Below, piece after piece: positions 45,373 through 53,964 of a stretch of DNA of 64,000 nt. This stretch comes from Deltaproteobacteria bacterium (GTDB lineage Bacteria > Myxococcota_A > UBA9160 > JAJDAL01), in assembly GCA_029261875.1 (NCBI GenBank), contig JAJDAL010000034.1:21066-85065 (forward strand), read 5' to 3'. The position numbers and the translations under genes were made by a program. Numbering within the stretch: position 1 is the first letter of the stretch; every line of letters starts with the position of its first letter. The notes under the pieces are model-generated. The model was not told the DNA's origin. It was given only the letters and a program-made list of their open reading frames with translations, and made no database searches.

Positions 45373-45904
45373 CGCCCGCTTCCTCGCCTTCTACGCGGTT
45401 TTCCTGGCCCTGGTCGCCTGGACCCCCGTTGGACCCGCCGCGGGGCGCCTGGTGGCGGCGGGAGCCGCGACGGTGCTCGAGCTGTGCACGGAGCGTCCCG
45501 TCGAGGGAAGCGTCGTCGCCGACCGGCTGTCCCTACGCGCCATGCCCAGCGGGACCCACCCGGGCGCCGCGGTCGAGCTCAGCCTGCTGCCCCACGTTCG
45601 CAACGTTCCCATGTTCTTGGCGATCTTGGCCGCCTTGGCGCGCCGCCGCTTGGGAATGGGGTTGTGGATCGCATTCGCCGGCGTCGCCGCGATCCTGGCA
45701 CTCGATGCGATCGTGGTGGCATCGGTCGCGTGGAAGAAGCTCTTGCCCCTGCGCATCGGGTTCCGCGTTACGAGCGCCTACGAACTGCTTGCCGTGTTCC
45801 GCGTATTCCACGTAACGGGTGCGGGACTCTCGGCGGTTCCCGTTTTTCTCGGCGCCGCGGCCGCGTGGTTCCTGTTGGGCGAGCCCGAGGAACCGGACGC
45901 TTAG
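45350..45904 (+). CDS. exosortase-associated polytopic membrane protein
   Basis: 184 residues with about four membrane helices and a central periplasmic segment (CTERPVEGSVVADRLSLRAM). Gene position directly after an H-type exosortase, size and topology fit the exosortase H-associated membrane protein group; the residue-level match is my recollection and not verified. Probably assists sorting. Overlaps the exosortase gene by 23 bases, so the two are co-translated; its 3' end overlaps the convergent DUF4870 gene by four. Confidence 0.7.
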   Translation: MARALWLSARFLAFYAVFLALVAWTPVGPAAGRLVAAGAATVLELCTERPVEGSVVADRLSLRAMPSGTHPGAAVELSLLPHVRNVPMFLAILAALARRRLGMGLWIAFAGVAAILALDAIVVASVAWKKLLPLRIGFRVTSAYELLAVFRVFHVTGAGLSAVPVFLGAAAAWFLLGEPEEPDA

Positions 45905-46278
45905 GCATCCGCGGCGGCGCGTTCCTCCGCCATATCACCCACGATGGGCAACTTGAAGCGCTCCCCCTGATAGGCCTTCACCATCAGGAGGATCCAGAGA
46001 ATCAGACTCGCCGGGCCCAGAACAAGGGTGACGAGTCCCCCGACCACGGGAATCCAGTTCGCTGCGATATTCAACACGAAGAATCCAATCCAAAGAATCG
46101 TGGACTGGAACGCGTGGAAGCGCACGTAGCGGCTCTTCTTCTCGATCACCAGAAATACGATCCCCGTGATGAAGCCCAACAAGTAGGTGAGCAGCCCAGC
46201 GAGGTTCTCGTCGAGCCCGGTGCTCGAACCATTCCCCCCGCTCGCGGTTTCGGGTGTAGGCGTATTGGATTCCGACAT
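45901..46278 (-). CDS. DUF4870-family membrane protein
   Basis: 125 residues. After a Ser/Thr/Asn-rich N-terminus, LLTYLLGFITGIVFLVIEKK followed by RYVRFHAFQS is the DUF4870/Tic20-like hallmark, then two more helices. Function unknown; commonly a small inner-membrane protein. Convergent with the exosortase operon. Confidence 0.85.
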   Translation of the reverse strand: MSESNTPTPETASGGNGSSTGLDENLAGLLTYLLGFITGIVFLVIEKKSRYVRFHAFQSTILWIGFFVLNIAANWIPVVGGLVTLVLGPASLILWILLMVKAYQGERFKLPIVGDMAEERAAADA

Positions 46279-46308
46279 GCGTTCCCCCTTCTCGCCCGTT
46301 TTACTGCA

Positions 46309-46902
46309 TCACACCGGGCCTGGGAAGCCCCCGTTGGCCCGCGGAAACCGGGCCGCCGCCGCCTCCCGCTCGATTCCGAACGCGTTCGTCACGAAAGAAA
46401 CCGTGTGATAGAAGCCCACCAACGCGACGAACTCGACGAGTTGCGCCGCTGGGTAGGCGTTCTCGAGTTCCGCCCAAAGGTCCTCCGGGATCACCGAGAA
46501 GTCGTGCAACGCGTCCACGAGACGGATCAAGCGCCGCTGTTCCGGGGTCCAGATCGTCGCCTCCCCCGACGCCGTCGCGGTGGCGTCGATCACTTCCGGG
46601 GAGAGTCCGTAGCGCGCGGCGAAGACCGCCACGTGAACCCCCCATTCGTATTCCGATCCACAGCGCGCGCAGGTCCGCAGAATCACGAGTTCCCGGTCCA
46701 CGCGTGCGATCGCTCCCCGGTCGAGCAAGCTACCCTGCCGGAAACGCTGCAACACCCTGGGGTTGTGGGCGAGGGTTCGAAACAACTTGAGGGGCGGAAC
46801 GCCCGGCGGCATGCAGCGCGCCAGCTCGTCCGCCAAGGCAGCCTCGTAGGGGGGCTCGAGCGGCGCCAGGCGCGGCTTTCGGTTCTCGGAGTGGATCGTC
46901 AT
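46309..46902 (-). CDS. carboxymuconolactone decarboxylase (AhpD-like) family protein
   Basis: 197 residues. RELVILRTCARCGSEYEWGVH carries the CMD Cys-x-x-Cys pair and the E-x-x-W-x-x-H signature. Family members are decarboxylases or thiol peroxidase reductants; the CxxC favours a redox role. AGGAGG precedes the ATG at 46902. Divergent from an HxlR regulator with tandem operators between them, so its expression is probably controlled by that regulator. Confidence 0.88.
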   Translation of the reverse strand: MTIHSENRKPRLAPLEPPYEAALADELARCMPPGVPPLKLFRTLAHNPRVLQRFRQGSLLDRGAIARVDRELVILRTCARCGSEYEWGVHVAVFAARYGLSPEVIDATATASGEATIWTPEQRRLIRLVDALHDFSVIPEDLWAELENAYPAAQLVEFVALVGFYHTVSFVTNAFGIEREAAAARFPRANGGFPGPV

Positions 46903-46917
46903 CAGGCCTCCTGGTCT

Positions 46918-46953
46918 GCTACCGTTTCCGTAGCACGCTACACATTCCGTAGC
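46918..46953. promoter_or_regulatory. tandem HxlR-type operators in divergent intergenic region
   Basis: Two 17-bp inverted repeats with the same arms and spacing: GCTAC-N7-GTAGC at 46918-46934 and again at 46937-46953, centres 19 bp apart. They fill most of the 71-bp gap between the CMD gene and the HxlR gene. Confidence 0.75.
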
Positions 46954-46973
46954 AACCCAATGACGAGAACCGC

Positions 46974-47339
46974 ATGGCGAAGAAAACACGTTCGAAGAAA
47001 TCACCGCTTCCCGGTCATCCGGTTCGCGGGTCGCAAACGGGTCGCCCTCTGATGGCGCTCTTCGATCTACTCGGTCGGCGCTGGACCTTGCGGCTGCTGT
47101 GGGAGCTGCGGGATGGCCCCCTACGCTTTCGAGAATTGCGTGCGCGGGCGGATGACCTATCGCCGTCGATCCTGAACCGCCGCATGGCGGAACTTCGCGC
47201 TGCGGCCATCGTCGAGTCCCGCAAGGACGACGGGTATTCGTTGACCGACGACGGCCGATCGCTGTTGGACTCCCTTTCGCCCCTCCACGGCTGGTCGCGT
47301 CGTTGGGAAAAAAAATTTCGAGGGAAACGCAAGGCCTAG
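46974..47339 (+). CDS. HxlR-family transcriptional regulator
   Basis: 121 residues with a basic N-terminus (KKTRSKKS). The winged HTH is typical: LLGRRWTLRLLWELRDGPLR, then FRELRARADDLSPSILNRRM. It lacks the usual N-terminal Cys redox sensor, so its signal is not obvious. Divergent from the CMD gene, with paired palindromes between them. Confidence 0.88.
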   Translation: MAKKTRSKKSPLPGHPVRGSQTGRPLMALFDLLGRRWTLRLLWELRDGPLRFRELRARADDLSPSILNRRMAELRAAAIVESRKDDGYSLTDDGRSLLDSLSPLHGWSRRWEKKFRGKRKA

Positions 47340-47467
47340 CCAAAACTTGCCGGCGTGTTTGCTTTCCTTTTGCGCCGTATCGGGCCGGCCTTCACAACCC
47401 TTGCGTGCGAATTGCCGATATTTCCGAAATGCAATCCCGCGCTCCGAATGGGGTATTCTCGACCGCC

Positions 47468-49579
47468 ATGCGACAGGCCATGACAGCCGGTGTGCGGGCG
47501 CTTTGCTGCCTGGCCGCACTCACCCTCTTGCTCCCGTCCAGCGCCGGCGCGGAGAAGCTGAGCCCCTTTCTCGAAAAGCTCGTGGGCGAACGCGACCGAA
47601 TGGGAAGCGCATCGGCGGAGCGCATGGCCCGCGCCCGCGGCATGCGACCCCATCGCCGGGGCTCGAAAGTCTGGGTTCAAGTGATCCTCGAACCCGCGGA
47701 GGGTCGCGGCCGCAGCATCGACCCGGATCGAATTCGCCGACTCGGAGGTGAAGTCGACGCCGTTTCGCAATCGTTCGTGAGTGCGCGCATTCCCGTGCGC
47801 AAGTTGCGTCGGCTCGCGGAGCATCCGGGGATCCGCGTCATTCGCGCACCCACCCCGTTGTTGGCATTGGAATCCGGATTGGGCGTGGTGGTCTCGGAAT
47901 CCGTCGCCGCGACCGGTGCCCAACTCCTGCAGGGGCTCGGCGTGAACGGGAGCGGCGTCAAGGTAGCCGTGGTCGATCTGGGCTTCATCGGCCTCGCGTC
48001 CGCGATTTCCGCGGGAGAACTTCCCGCCAATACGATTGCGGTCGATCTACCCGGCGGCAACGACAACCCCATCGAAGCCGACACCCAGCACGGCGTCGGC
48101 GTCGCAGAACATGTGGCCGACATGGCACCGGGCATCGAACTGCATTGCATCAAGGTTTCCAATGAAGTCGATCTCGAGAATGCGGCGGATTACATCCGCG
48201 ACCAGGGCATCGCAATCGCCAACCATTCCGTCGCCTGGGCGATCGCGAGCTACTACGACGACACGGGCCCGATCAACGGGATCGTCAATCGCTCGCGCGA
48301 CCAGGACGGTGTCTTCTGGACCGTGGCCGCGGGCAACGCCGCGCGCCGCCACTGGCGGGGAACCTGGGCGGATGCCGACCTCGACAATTGGCTCGATTTC
48401 GTGCCCGGCGATGACCTCATGGCGCTCACCAATTCGAATTCCCAGGCCTGCATCTTCTTGAACTGGAACCAGTACGGCAATTCCGTCACGGATCTCGACC
48501 TCTACATCCTCGATCAATCCGGCACCTTCGTGGCCGGCAGCAACGATTTTCAAAACGGCCCCCAGGACCCGTCCGAAGGCAGCTGCTTCAGCTACGACGC
48601 CGCCCTCGCCCCGTACTCCGTCATCGTCGAGTGGTACACGCCCTCGACGGCACCGCCGCCCGGCCTCGACATCACCCTGTTCAGCTTCTTCCACAACTTC
48701 GAATACCCCATCGCCGCTTCGAGCCTGATGGACCCGGCGCCCGCCCACGGCGCGTTCACGGTTGCCGCGGTACCGGTGGGGAGCTTCGACGACGCGAACC
48801 CGCAGCCCGAAGGATTCTCGAGTCAGGGCCCCACGAACGACGGTCGCAGCAAACCCGACCTGGCGGCTCCCGACGGCACCTCGAGTACCACCTACGGCAT
48901 CCTGGGCTCCTTCGGAACCTCTTTCGCCGCCCCCACGGTGGCGGGCGCTGCCGCACTCCTGATCAGCCAGGACCCGAGTCGCAGTGCCGGAGACATCGCG
49001 TCGTTGCTGCGAGGACAGGCCATCGACGCCGGCGGCACCGGCGAAGACCCGTTGTTTGGAGCGGGCCTGCTCTCCCTGGGCACCGCGTGCGAGGACGGCG
49101 ATGGCGACGCGATCTGTGATGCGGACGACAACTGCCCCACCCGCTCCAACGCCGACCAACAAGACGTGGACGGCGATCAGGTGGGCGACGCCTGCGACAA
49201 CTGCGTGGAAACCTACAACCCGCAACTCGGCACCCTCGATGAGCCCGCGCTGGCGTCCTTCCAGACGTCCACCGGCGGCCAGCTCGACGACAACGGCGAC
49301 GGCTTCGGCAACGCGTGCGACGGCAAGAGCTCGACCGGCGGGCAGGTGGTCGGGGGCGTGGATCTGATCGAAATCACCGCGTCGTTCAACAAGAGCCGGG
49401 AAGGCACCAACTGTGGCGTGAGCGGCACCCTGCCCTGCGCGTGGTTCGATCTCGACAACCGCGCCGACGTCATCTCGGGCTCGGACCTGACACTGCTGCA
49501 GGGAAGATTCAATCGGGCACCCGGTCCCAAATGTCCGACCTGCCCACTCGCGTGCGTCGGAGCGCGCTGCCCCCAATAG
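47468..49579 (+). CDS. exported subtilisin-like (S8) protease with TSP3 and dockerin-like tail
   Basis: 703 residues, signal peptide to SSAGA/EK (cleavage about residue 28). An inhibitor-like pro-region (about 40-140) precedes the catalytic domain with Asp170 (VAVVDLGF), His208 (TQHGVGVAEH), oxyanion Asn (TVAAGNA) and Ser485 (FGTSFAAPTVAGAAAL). The insert between His and Ser is larger than usual. It is followed by thrombospondin-3 Ca repeats (DGDGDAICDADDNCP, then DVDGDQVGDACDNC), a dockerin-like segment (GSDLTLLQGRFNRAPGP) and four terminal cysteines. Secreted or surface-attached protease; substrate unknown. Confidence 0.88.
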   Translation: MRQAMTAGVRALCCLAALTLLLPSSAGAEKLSPFLEKLVGERDRMGSASAERMARARGMRPHRRGSKVWVQVILEPAEGRGRSIDPDRIRRLGGEVDAVSQSFVSARIPVRKLRRLAEHPGIRVIRAPTPLLALESGLGVVVSESVAATGAQLLQGLGVNGSGVKVAVVDLGFIGLASAISAGELPANTIAVDLPGGNDNPIEADTQHGVGVAEHVADMAPGIELHCIKVSNEVDLENAADYIRDQGIAIANHSVAWAIASYYDDTGPINGIVNRSRDQDGVFWTVAAGNAARRHWRGTWADADLDNWLDFVPGDDLMALTNSNSQACIFLNWNQYGNSVTDLDLYILDQSGTFVAGSNDFQNGPQDPSEGSCFSYDAALAPYSVIVEWYTPSTAPPPGLDITLFSFFHNFEYPIAASSLMDPAPAHGAFTVAAVPVGSFDDANPQPEGFSSQGPTNDGRSKPDLAAPDGTSSTTYGILGSFGTSFAAPTVAGAAALLISQDPSRSAGDIASLLRGQAIDAGGTGEDPLFGAGLLSLGTACEDGDGDAICDADDNCPTRSNADQQDVDGDQVGDACDNCVETYNPQLGTLDEPALASFQTSTGGQLDDNGDGFGNACDGKSSTGGQVVGGVDLIEITASFNKSREGTNCGVSGTLPCAWFDLDNRADVISGSDLTLLQGRFNRAPGPKCPTCPLACVGARCPQ

Positions 49580-49590
49580 GTTCCTTGTGC

Positions 49591-49612
49591 GGCGACCGGC
49601 TTTGCGGTCGCC
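49591..49612. promoter_or_regulatory. 8-bp perfect inverted repeat: terminator or activator site
   Basis: GGCGACCG (49591-49598) and CGGTCGCC (49605-49612) flank a GCTTTG spacer. It lies 12 bases past the protease stop and about 60 bp before the sigma-54 -24 element. It could end the protease transcript or be an upstream binding site of the activator. Confidence 0.45.
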
Positions 49613-49671
49613 ATCGGTCGGCACTTCCGCCCGCATTGGCCTTTGCCAACCGCAATCTCCCATACCGATCG

Positions 49672-49687
49672 CGGCACGACTCTTGCT
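49672..49687 (+). promoter_or_regulatory. sigma-54 promoter
   Basis: GGCACG-N4-TTGCT, with GG (49673-49674) and GC (49685-49686) exactly ten bases apart, the strict -24/-12 arrangement. It lies 29 bases before the ATG of a sigma-54 activator gene, implying positive autoregulation. Confidence 0.75.
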
Positions 49688-49715
49688 CCCCTTCCCGCAA
49701 GGAGGATCGGGAACC

Positions 49716-50675
49716 ATGAAGTTCGACGCATCGTCGCAACCGCTACCTGGAATTTTGGGAACGAGTAGAGCGCTGCGCGCCACGTGTGCGCGGGCGCAGC
49801 AACTGGCACGGACGCGCTCCCCGGTACTCATCGTAGGAGAAACCGGGACTGGGAAGGAACTCTTCGCCCGGGCGATTCACGCTGCGAGCCCGGTTGGATC
49901 GAATCCCATGGTGTCGATCAACTGTGCCGCCCTGCCGGAACCGCTGCTCGAAAGCGAATTGTTCGGTCACCAGCGCGGCGCATTCACCGGGGCTCACGCG
50001 GCCCGGGCGGGCCTGCTCGTCACCGCGAACGGCGGGACCCTCTTTCTCGATGAAGTCGGAGAACTCCCGCCCTCACTCCAAGCCAAATTGCTTCGCGCCA
50101 TCCAGGAGCGCGAAATCCGTCCGGTCGGCGGGAACCGCGCCCAGGCGGTGGACGTGCGCCTGATCGCCGCCACCCATCGAAACCTCGAACAGCGCGTGGC
50201 CGAAGGATCGTTCCGGGAGGACTTCTACTACCGCCTCGCGGTACTCAAGCTCGAGATTCCCCCGCTGCGAAAACGACCGGAGGATATCCCCGTACTGGCC
50301 CACCACCTGCTCGAGCGACACGCCAAGCGCTCGGGCCAGCCGGACTGCGAACTCGCCCCCGAAACCCTCGCCGTCCTCCAACTCCACGCCTGGCCGGGAA
50401 ACGTCCGCGAACTCGAAAACGAAATCCAGCGACTCCTCGCCATCGCCGAGGGCGAATCCCGCATCCCGCCCACCTTGCTCTCCGACGCGCTGGTAGCCGC
50501 CGTCGAACCCGTTACCGGCAGCGTCCGCGAGGGCGAGTCCCTCCGCGAATCCGTCGATCGCTTCGAAGCCTGGGCGATCCGAACCGCTCTGCACGCCCAC
50601 GACGGAAGACGCGCCCGCACCGCACGCAGCTTGGGAATCACGCGCGAAGGCCTCTACAACTGCATGCCTGCATAA
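49716..50675 (+). CDS. sigma-54-dependent activator without N-terminal sensor domain
   Basis: 319 residues. The AAA+ domain starts almost at once: Walker A GETGTGKE (41-48), GAFTGA (88-93), Walker B GGTLFLDEVGEL, sensor and R-finger regions intact (REDFYYRLAV). The C-terminal Fis-type HTH (RRARTARSLGITREGLYN) ends abruptly as CMPA, about six to eight residues short of the usual recognition helix end (LYNKMKRLG-like). No receiver or PAS, so it may be constitutively active or controlled by abundance. AAGGAGG precedes the ATG. It borders the AT-richer accessory region. Confidence 0.88.
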   Translation: MKFDASSQPLPGILGTSRALRATCARAQQLARTRSPVLIVGETGTGKELFARAIHAASPVGSNPMVSINCAALPEPLLESELFGHQRGAFTGAHAARAGLLVTANGGTLFLDEVGELPPSLQAKLLRAIQEREIRPVGGNRAQAVDVRLIAATHRNLEQRVAEGSFREDFYYRLAVLKLEIPPLRKRPEDIPVLAHHLLERHAKRSGQPDCELAPETLAVLQLHAWPGNVRELENEIQRLLAIAEGESRIPPTLLSDALVAAVEPVTGSVREGESLRESVDRFEAWAIRTALHAHDGRRARTARSLGITREGLYNCMPA

Positions 50676-50828
50676 GCGGGCAATGTTCTCGCACCCCAGG
50701 CCCGAGCGCTTCGCCGCCTTCAGAACACCCCCCGCACTGCGACAAATTGCCCCGCGTGCACCTCTCCGCAGAATGACTTGAACGATTCCCAAGAAGCTGT
50801 TCCACTTAGCTGAACTCGAACTTGGACG

Positions 50829-51401
50829 TTGCCAGTGAGCCCCCGAAAATACGGAAGAAGCGGCGCCGGCACGCGCGTTCATGTCGCCCCGAATGCAGGC
50901 GCGATGTCCTACTGCGGGTGCTCTTTAACCATCACCTTCAGTCCGGAACACGAGGTCGATCCCGAAATGGTCTGCGGGTCGTGTCTCTCCATCGCAAGAC
51001 AAGGCGGCGTCGACGTCGCCCCAGATCCTCCGCGCCAGATCTCCAGAAGCCCGGAGCCGGCGTGCGAGCGATCAGAAGAATCTGACCTTGGATGGTTGCT
51101 CAAAGGAGTGCTTGCCGTTGCCGCAATCATCATGGTCGCCGCCATCTTGGGAGACTACGCGCTCCTAGTTGCAATCGCGTTGGGTCTTTGGTTCATGGGT
51201 ACTACGGGTCGCGAATACCTTGTCTTCCTTTGCGTGATCTTCGGCCTCCCCACAATCATTGCGGCTCTAGGGTATCCTGGCCTTGCCGAAGCGTTTTTCG
51301 TTCTCTTCGGCTTGATGCTCTTTATCACTGCGTTTTCAGGAGGGCGGGGGAGCTGGGCCGGCTCAGACCGCGGTGCGTTTGATGATTCCGATGGCATGTA
51401 G
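50829..51401 (+). CDS. putative zinc-ribbon membrane protein
   Basis: Up to 190 residues from TTG 50829; the ATG at 50904 would begin MSYCGCSLTITF. CGC and VCGSC suggest a small metal knuckle. Three to four hydrophobic helices follow (WLLKGVLAVAAIIMVAAIL, ALLVAIALGLWFM, VFLCVIFGLPTIIAAL). No family recognised. First gene of the AT-richer region. Confidence 0.5.
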   Translation: MPVSPRKYGRSGAGTRVHVAPNAGAMSYCGCSLTITFSPEHEVDPEMVCGSCLSIARQGGVDVAPDPPRQISRSPEPACERSEESDLGWLLKGVLAVAAIIMVAAILGDYALLVAIALGLWFMGTTGREYLVFLCVIFGLPTIIAALGYPGLAEAFFVLFGLMLFITAFSGGRGSWAGSDRGAFDDSDGM

Positions 51402-51431
51402 TTCTCGATTTTCCGGCTCTAGCGCCACCCC

Positions 51432-52202
51432 GTGAGTCTCGTCTGGATATTTCTCATTGTCTTCGGGTTGCTCGCCCTGCTGGGCCTGTTCGTTTCACAG
51501 CCTGAGCGTGAGTCCTTGGCTGCAGATTTCATCGAAAAATTCCTCTTCGACGTGGAGAGCACTTTTATCGAACGCGGAGATGCAGGCCCAGGCGATCCCG
51601 ATTTGGTCTTCTTTCGAAGGTTCCCAGAACAGCTTGCTGAGTGGAAATCTACGCTTCCGACATTGATTAAGCCCATCGAGATCGCGGCGAACAGGAAAGA
51701 ACAACGAATCGCGATACGCGATTTAATGATGGAAAAGCTTGAAGAACAGGCTTATTACCTGGCGACCCTTCGTCCTGTCAACTTTCTGGACGGGTGGTTA
51801 CAAGCAGATGCTGACTCTCTATCCCGACTACTCGCCACCGGGGAGATTTCGTCGTATTCGGACGAGCAACTTAAGACCTTCCGGTTGCAGCAGGTCGTCT
51901 ACTCGGCTGCGAGCTATCGATGCTTCAATGTTCTTGCGAGCTCTAAGATGATTGGCGACGACACCGGGTGGAGCCGGATCTATGAGCGCGTGAATCACAT
52001 GTTTCTCCAGAACAGTCTTCCCGCTTTCATGGCTCAGAGCCGTGGAGAAGAAGCCAGCCCACTAATGGCGCCGATGTACAAGTTATCCGGGGAAGTTCGC
52101 AAACAGTGGAAGGAACGCATCCATGGGGGCGACATCTGGCCGAAGACAGAAGTGGACTCGATTCTTGATGAGATTTCTTCATCGGTGAAGGGCAGCGATT
52201 AG
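51432..52202 (+). CDS. hypothetical N-terminally anchored protein
   Basis: 256 residues from a GTG. One N-terminal helix (VWIFLIVFGLLALLGLFV), then a helical soluble domain without recognised motifs (FLDGWLQADADSLSRLL; RLQQVVYSAASYRCF). It lies 30 bases after the zinc-ribbon protein gene in the same direction, a likely two-gene unit. Confidence 0.6.
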   Translation: MSLVWIFLIVFGLLALLGLFVSQPERESLAADFIEKFLFDVESTFIERGDAGPGDPDLVFFRRFPEQLAEWKSTLPTLIKPIEIAANRKEQRIAIRDLMMEKLEEQAYYLATLRPVNFLDGWLQADADSLSRLLATGEISSYSDEQLKTFRLQQVVYSAASYRCFNVLASSKMIGDDTGWSRIYERVNHMFLQNSLPAFMAQSRGEEASPLMAPMYKLSGEVRKQWKERIHGGDIWPKTEVDSILDEISSSVKGSD

Positions 52203-52203
52203 G

Positions 52204-52416
52204 TTGGCGACTCGGTTTCTCGTTTATGGGATGCTTTGCAGTACGCATACTGAGGACAACGACGGATTCACGGCTTTCGCCGGCGGCGACCCGCAATGCA
52301 AGTCTGCAAGTGACCCCACGGAGGCTTGCGGCCTCGGCGTAGAGCTAGTTCTCCTACTACCGGTGATGATCTGGCTACGAAGACGGACGTTGACCAATAA
52401 GCCTCTGAGGAGCTGA
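52204..52416 (+). pseudogene. possible 3' remnant of a surface-protein gene with a C-terminal anchor tail
   Basis: 70 codons beginning right after the preceding stop. The end reads EACGLGVELVLLLPVMIWLR then RRT: a Cys followed by a hydrophobic helix and an Arg cluster, like the C-terminal anchor tails of exported proteins. The short Asp/Gly-rich part before it has no signal peptide. Most likely the surviving tail of a larger gene, but an intact small gene cannot be excluded. Confidence 0.25.
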
Positions 52417-52428
52417 GGGATCTCGCGC

Positions 52429-53964
52429 CTACCGTGTGACCGGTCGCGGCAGCCACCCCTGGATCGGCCAACCCTCCCTAGGCGATGGTAGGCGCATCCG
52501 CTGATTCTTCGGCGCTCCCAACGCCCAGTAGCCCCTCGGCGGCGTTGGGACGTCCAGCTTCCGACAGATCTTTCGGAGCCCGTTGTCAGAAAGTCCATGT
52601 TGTTTCACGACCTGCACCATCGGTGCCGACCAAACCAGTTCGTAGAGTTCCTCGCGGGTCACCTGAACGTAATCAGCGGTATTCCACGGGACCTGCACCA
52701 CCGGCGGACGACCCTTCTCGACCTTCAACACCCTCCGGGCTTTCGCCGAGGCGGTTCTGGACCCATCGGCGAGTTCCTCGATCAGCTTCCTTTTGAGGCC
52801 CCAGTCCTTGTATGCCTCGATGAACATCGGGTGCGCGATCACATCGAGAAAGGCGCTCGGCTCCGTGTGCTTCTCCAGGAGTCGAAGGAACCGTTTTGCC
52901 GCATCGCGGTCGAGACCCTTCAGATGCTTCCGCAGGCGTCGGATGGTGAGACCTGACAAGGACCCGAGCCGCCCGCCCAACTGAAATACGCATTCGAGAT
53001 CCCACGTCGCACCCCACGCCTCCCCGGGAAACAAATGGACCATGACGAGCACGTGATCGAGGAATCTCTCGGCGATGGGATGCCAATCCTTGGGAGGCTG
53101 GATCTTGACCAGGGCTTCTATCACGGAGGAGTCTCGGGCGTTTTCGTAGAGAGGCTCGATGTCATCTGACCCGGGATTGAAACCGAGCTTCTTGAGGTAC
53201 TGCGGCACACCTTCCCAGACTGCCCGCTCGAACGCGGTCATCGTCCAGTCGTCCGAAGGCTCGTGTCCGTCCCCCAAGAGTGGCACTGAGTGGCGTGGGT
53301 TCGCCCCTGACCAAAGACAGAGACTCACCGCTTTGTCGTTCTGCCGACCGATGGCGTAACCAAGGCCCACGTCGGCCTCGCACTGGATGCGCGGATCGCC
53401 GGTGTGGTTCTTCACGAAGCCGTAGAGAGGACGGTTTCGTGTTTCGTAGGCAAGGGCCGCCGCCATCGCGCCGTCACCCGCCAGGTCAACTCCCAGGGAC
53501 CAGAACCGCTCCATGACCTCACGGTTGTAAGTGCCGAACACCGCGTCGGGATCTACGGTCCCCGGGTCTGCACCCGCCTCTAGAAGCAGATCAAGGAGGT
53601 CCAAGCGGCGGTGTCGCAGCACTCGGTCGAATGGCGACGACGGCTCCAGGCCTGTGCGGTAGCCCGCGGCGAGCAGGAGACGAACCAAATCGTGCTGACC
53701 GGTTTCGATGGCCACCTCCAGCGGAGTCGTTCGGTTCCTTGGGTTTCGCGCGGTTGGATCAACTTGGAGAGGCCTACCGTCCTCGATCCACGTTGCAACG
53801 TCAGCTAGGCGGCCTGCGCGACAGGCGGCGATGAGATCGCGAAGCTCATCCTCACCATGGGCGACGGATCGGGCCGGACCGTTGAACGGAAGCTTGGGTT
53901 TGAGCTTCGGATTGATCCAGCCGTCGCAGGGAAATGTTCGCCTCTTAGTCGTCGGCAATCGCAA
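52429..53964 (-). CDS. ankyrin-repeat protein with C-terminal HTH-like domain
   Basis: 511 residues from a TTG with no clear ribosome site, so the start is uncertain. The N-terminal third has ankyrin-type repeats (LRDLIAACRAGRLADVATWI, LEVAIETGQHDLVRLLLAAG, LLDLLLEAGADPGTV). The C-terminus contains TREELYELVWSAPMVQVV, then GLSDNGLRKICRKLDVPTPP then RGYWA. I recognise that block as an HTH-like segment recurring in many uncharacterised bacterial proteins. There is no signal peptide, so it should be cytosolic. Function unknown; a DNA- or protein-binding effector or regulator is possible. Confidence 0.7.
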   Translation of the reverse strand: MRLPTTKRRTFPCDGWINPKLKPKLPFNGPARSVAHGEDELRDLIAACRAGRLADVATWIEDGRPLQVDPTARNPRNRTTPLEVAIETGQHDLVRLLLAAGYRTGLEPSSPFDRVLRHRRLDLLDLLLEAGADPGTVDPDAVFGTYNREVMERFWSLGVDLAGDGAMAAALAYETRNRPLYGFVKNHTGDPRIQCEADVGLGYAIGRQNDKAVSLCLWSGANPRHSVPLLGDGHEPSDDWTMTAFERAVWEGVPQYLKKLGFNPGSDDIEPLYENARDSSVIEALVKIQPPKDWHPIAERFLDHVLVMVHLFPGEAWGATWDLECVFQLGGRLGSLSGLTIRRLRKHLKGLDRDAAKRFLRLLEKHTEPSAFLDVIAHPMFIEAYKDWGLKRKLIEELADGSRTASAKARRVLKVEKGRPPVVQVPWNTADYVQVTREELYELVWSAPMVQVVKQHGLSDNGLRKICRKLDVPTPPRGYWALGAPKNQRMRLPSPREGWPIQGWLPRPVTR

